Translations under genes and position numbers: made by a program
Shown: piece after piece, positions 14,178-14,515 of the stretch
How the letters are laid out: each line of letters begins with the position of its first letter
Numbering within the stretch: the first letter of the stretch is position 1
NCBI GenBank assembly: GCA_020343555.1
Contig: CP070800.1
Coordinates: 2,304,462 to 2,318,976 of the forward strand
Reading direction: 5' to 3'
Source of the DNA: Dehalococcoidales bacterium
GTDB taxonomy: Bacteria > Chloroflexota > Dehalococcoidia > Dehalococcoidales > UBA2162
DNA: 14,515 nucleotides
The notes under the pieces: model-generated
What the model saw: only the letters and a program-made list of their open reading frames with translations
Told to the model about the DNA's origin: nothing
The model's database searches: none

Positions 14178-14515
14178 TCAAACCAACAGTCTGTCGCATA
14201 GCTTTTTCAGTCGATCAGATAACACCTGGTCCAGTATGGCAGGATAGCTTATTGCGTGTTCCTCTGCCAGTGGGGGAACGAGTTCCTGATAGAATCGGAC
14301 GATTACGAGTGCAGCGCGTAACATCACCTCCCGCTCCATTGGACAGAATGTTGACTCTAGTACAGCTAGCTTTTCCACTGGCCCATAGAGGTCCAACTTA
14401 TCATAGTTACCCGGTTTGGCTGAGAAATTTTCACTGAGATGGGCCAGATTTACGCAATAGCGTCGTAATGCTTGTAACTGACCATAGCCCCACCATAGTT
14501 GACCACGCCCTAAAG
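14178..14515 (-). CDS. C-terminal part of a possible nucleotidyltransferase (5' end beyond window)
   Basis: The minus-strand frame is open from the right edge to TGA at 14178-14180, showing the last 111 residues. It starts within GRGQLWWGYGQLQALRRYCV and continues with a helical segment, FCPMEREVMLRAALVIVRFYQELVPPLAEEH, ending KKLCDRLLV. The all-helical character, the W-W/LRRY segment and the ALVIVRFYQEL helix recall the C-terminal domains of aminoglycoside/lincosamide-type nucleotidyltransferases, but the catalytic part is outside the window, so this is a tentative resemblance. A 10-bp palindrome TAGGCGCCTA (14165-14174) lies just past the stop. It converges on the TIGR04076-like gene. Confidence 0.6.
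   Translation of the reverse strand, partial: LGRGQLWWGYGQLQALRRYCVNLAHLSENFSAKPGNYDKLDLYGPVEKLAVLESTFCPMEREVMLRAALVIVRFYQELVPPLAEEHAISYPAILDQVLSDRLKKLCDRLLV

Noticed and set aside
1..14515. CRISPR array, tRNA or rRNA genes, insertion sequences, toxin-antitoxin or phage genes
   Set aside because: I looked on both strands and saw no direct-repeat array, cloverleaf with CCA-like end, transposase or integrase motif.

Overview
The window is an ordinary bacterial chromosome segment. It carries a translation-gene core (thrS, infC, rpmI, rplT, then pheS and pheT) flanked by transporters and small accessory genes. The best guess for the host is Chloroflexota, Dehalococcoidia-like. This rests on the order thrS-infC-rpmI-rplT...pheS-pheT, a short ThrRS without the N-terminal TGS domain, a PheS with a CX2CX4CX2C insert, and a TIGR04076-type protein. 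The assignment is from memory of such genomes and is only moderately secure.

Layout. Positions 1-693 (minus) hold the 5' part of an MFS efflux-type transporter cut by the window edge. Upstream of it, 811-1719 (minus) encodes a GIN/DUF2807-type beta-solenoid protein with an N-terminal coiled coil. A divergent AT-rich region follows, then a promoter and an intrinsic terminator-like attenuator in front of thrS (2065-3816). infC starts at a non-canonical AUA codon (3920) and is followed closely by rpmI and rplT, closed by a strong terminator. A second MFS transporter (5167-6432) converges on a HAD phosphatase (6429-7085, minus). pheST (7349-10836) is preceded by a previously untracked 26-codon leader ORF with five Phe codons in nine, alternative RNA hairpins and an intrinsic terminator. 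This is a textbook ribosome-mediated attenuator. A terminator closes pheT.

The right side is accessory. A Kef-type (CPA2) cation/proton antiporter with an RCK domain (11162-12889, minus) lies behind a complete regulatory leader: a promoter, a yybP-ykoY-class manganese riboswitch aptamer (12977-13071) and a terminator whose 5' arm is the 3' strand of aptamer helix P1. The geometry predicts an ON switch. After a roughly 400-base non-coding stretch comes a protein made of two tandem TIGR04076-like domains (13524-14081), then a partial minus-strand gene at the right edge, perhaps the C-terminus of a nucleotidyltransferase.

The striking theme is leader-RNA control. At least two and probably three transcription units (thrS, pheST, the antiporter) have terminator-based leaders with different sensing logic, and infC probably autoregulates through its AUA start. 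The two items most worth follow-up are the Mn2+ riboswitch placed on a Kef-type antiporter and the Phe leader peptide.
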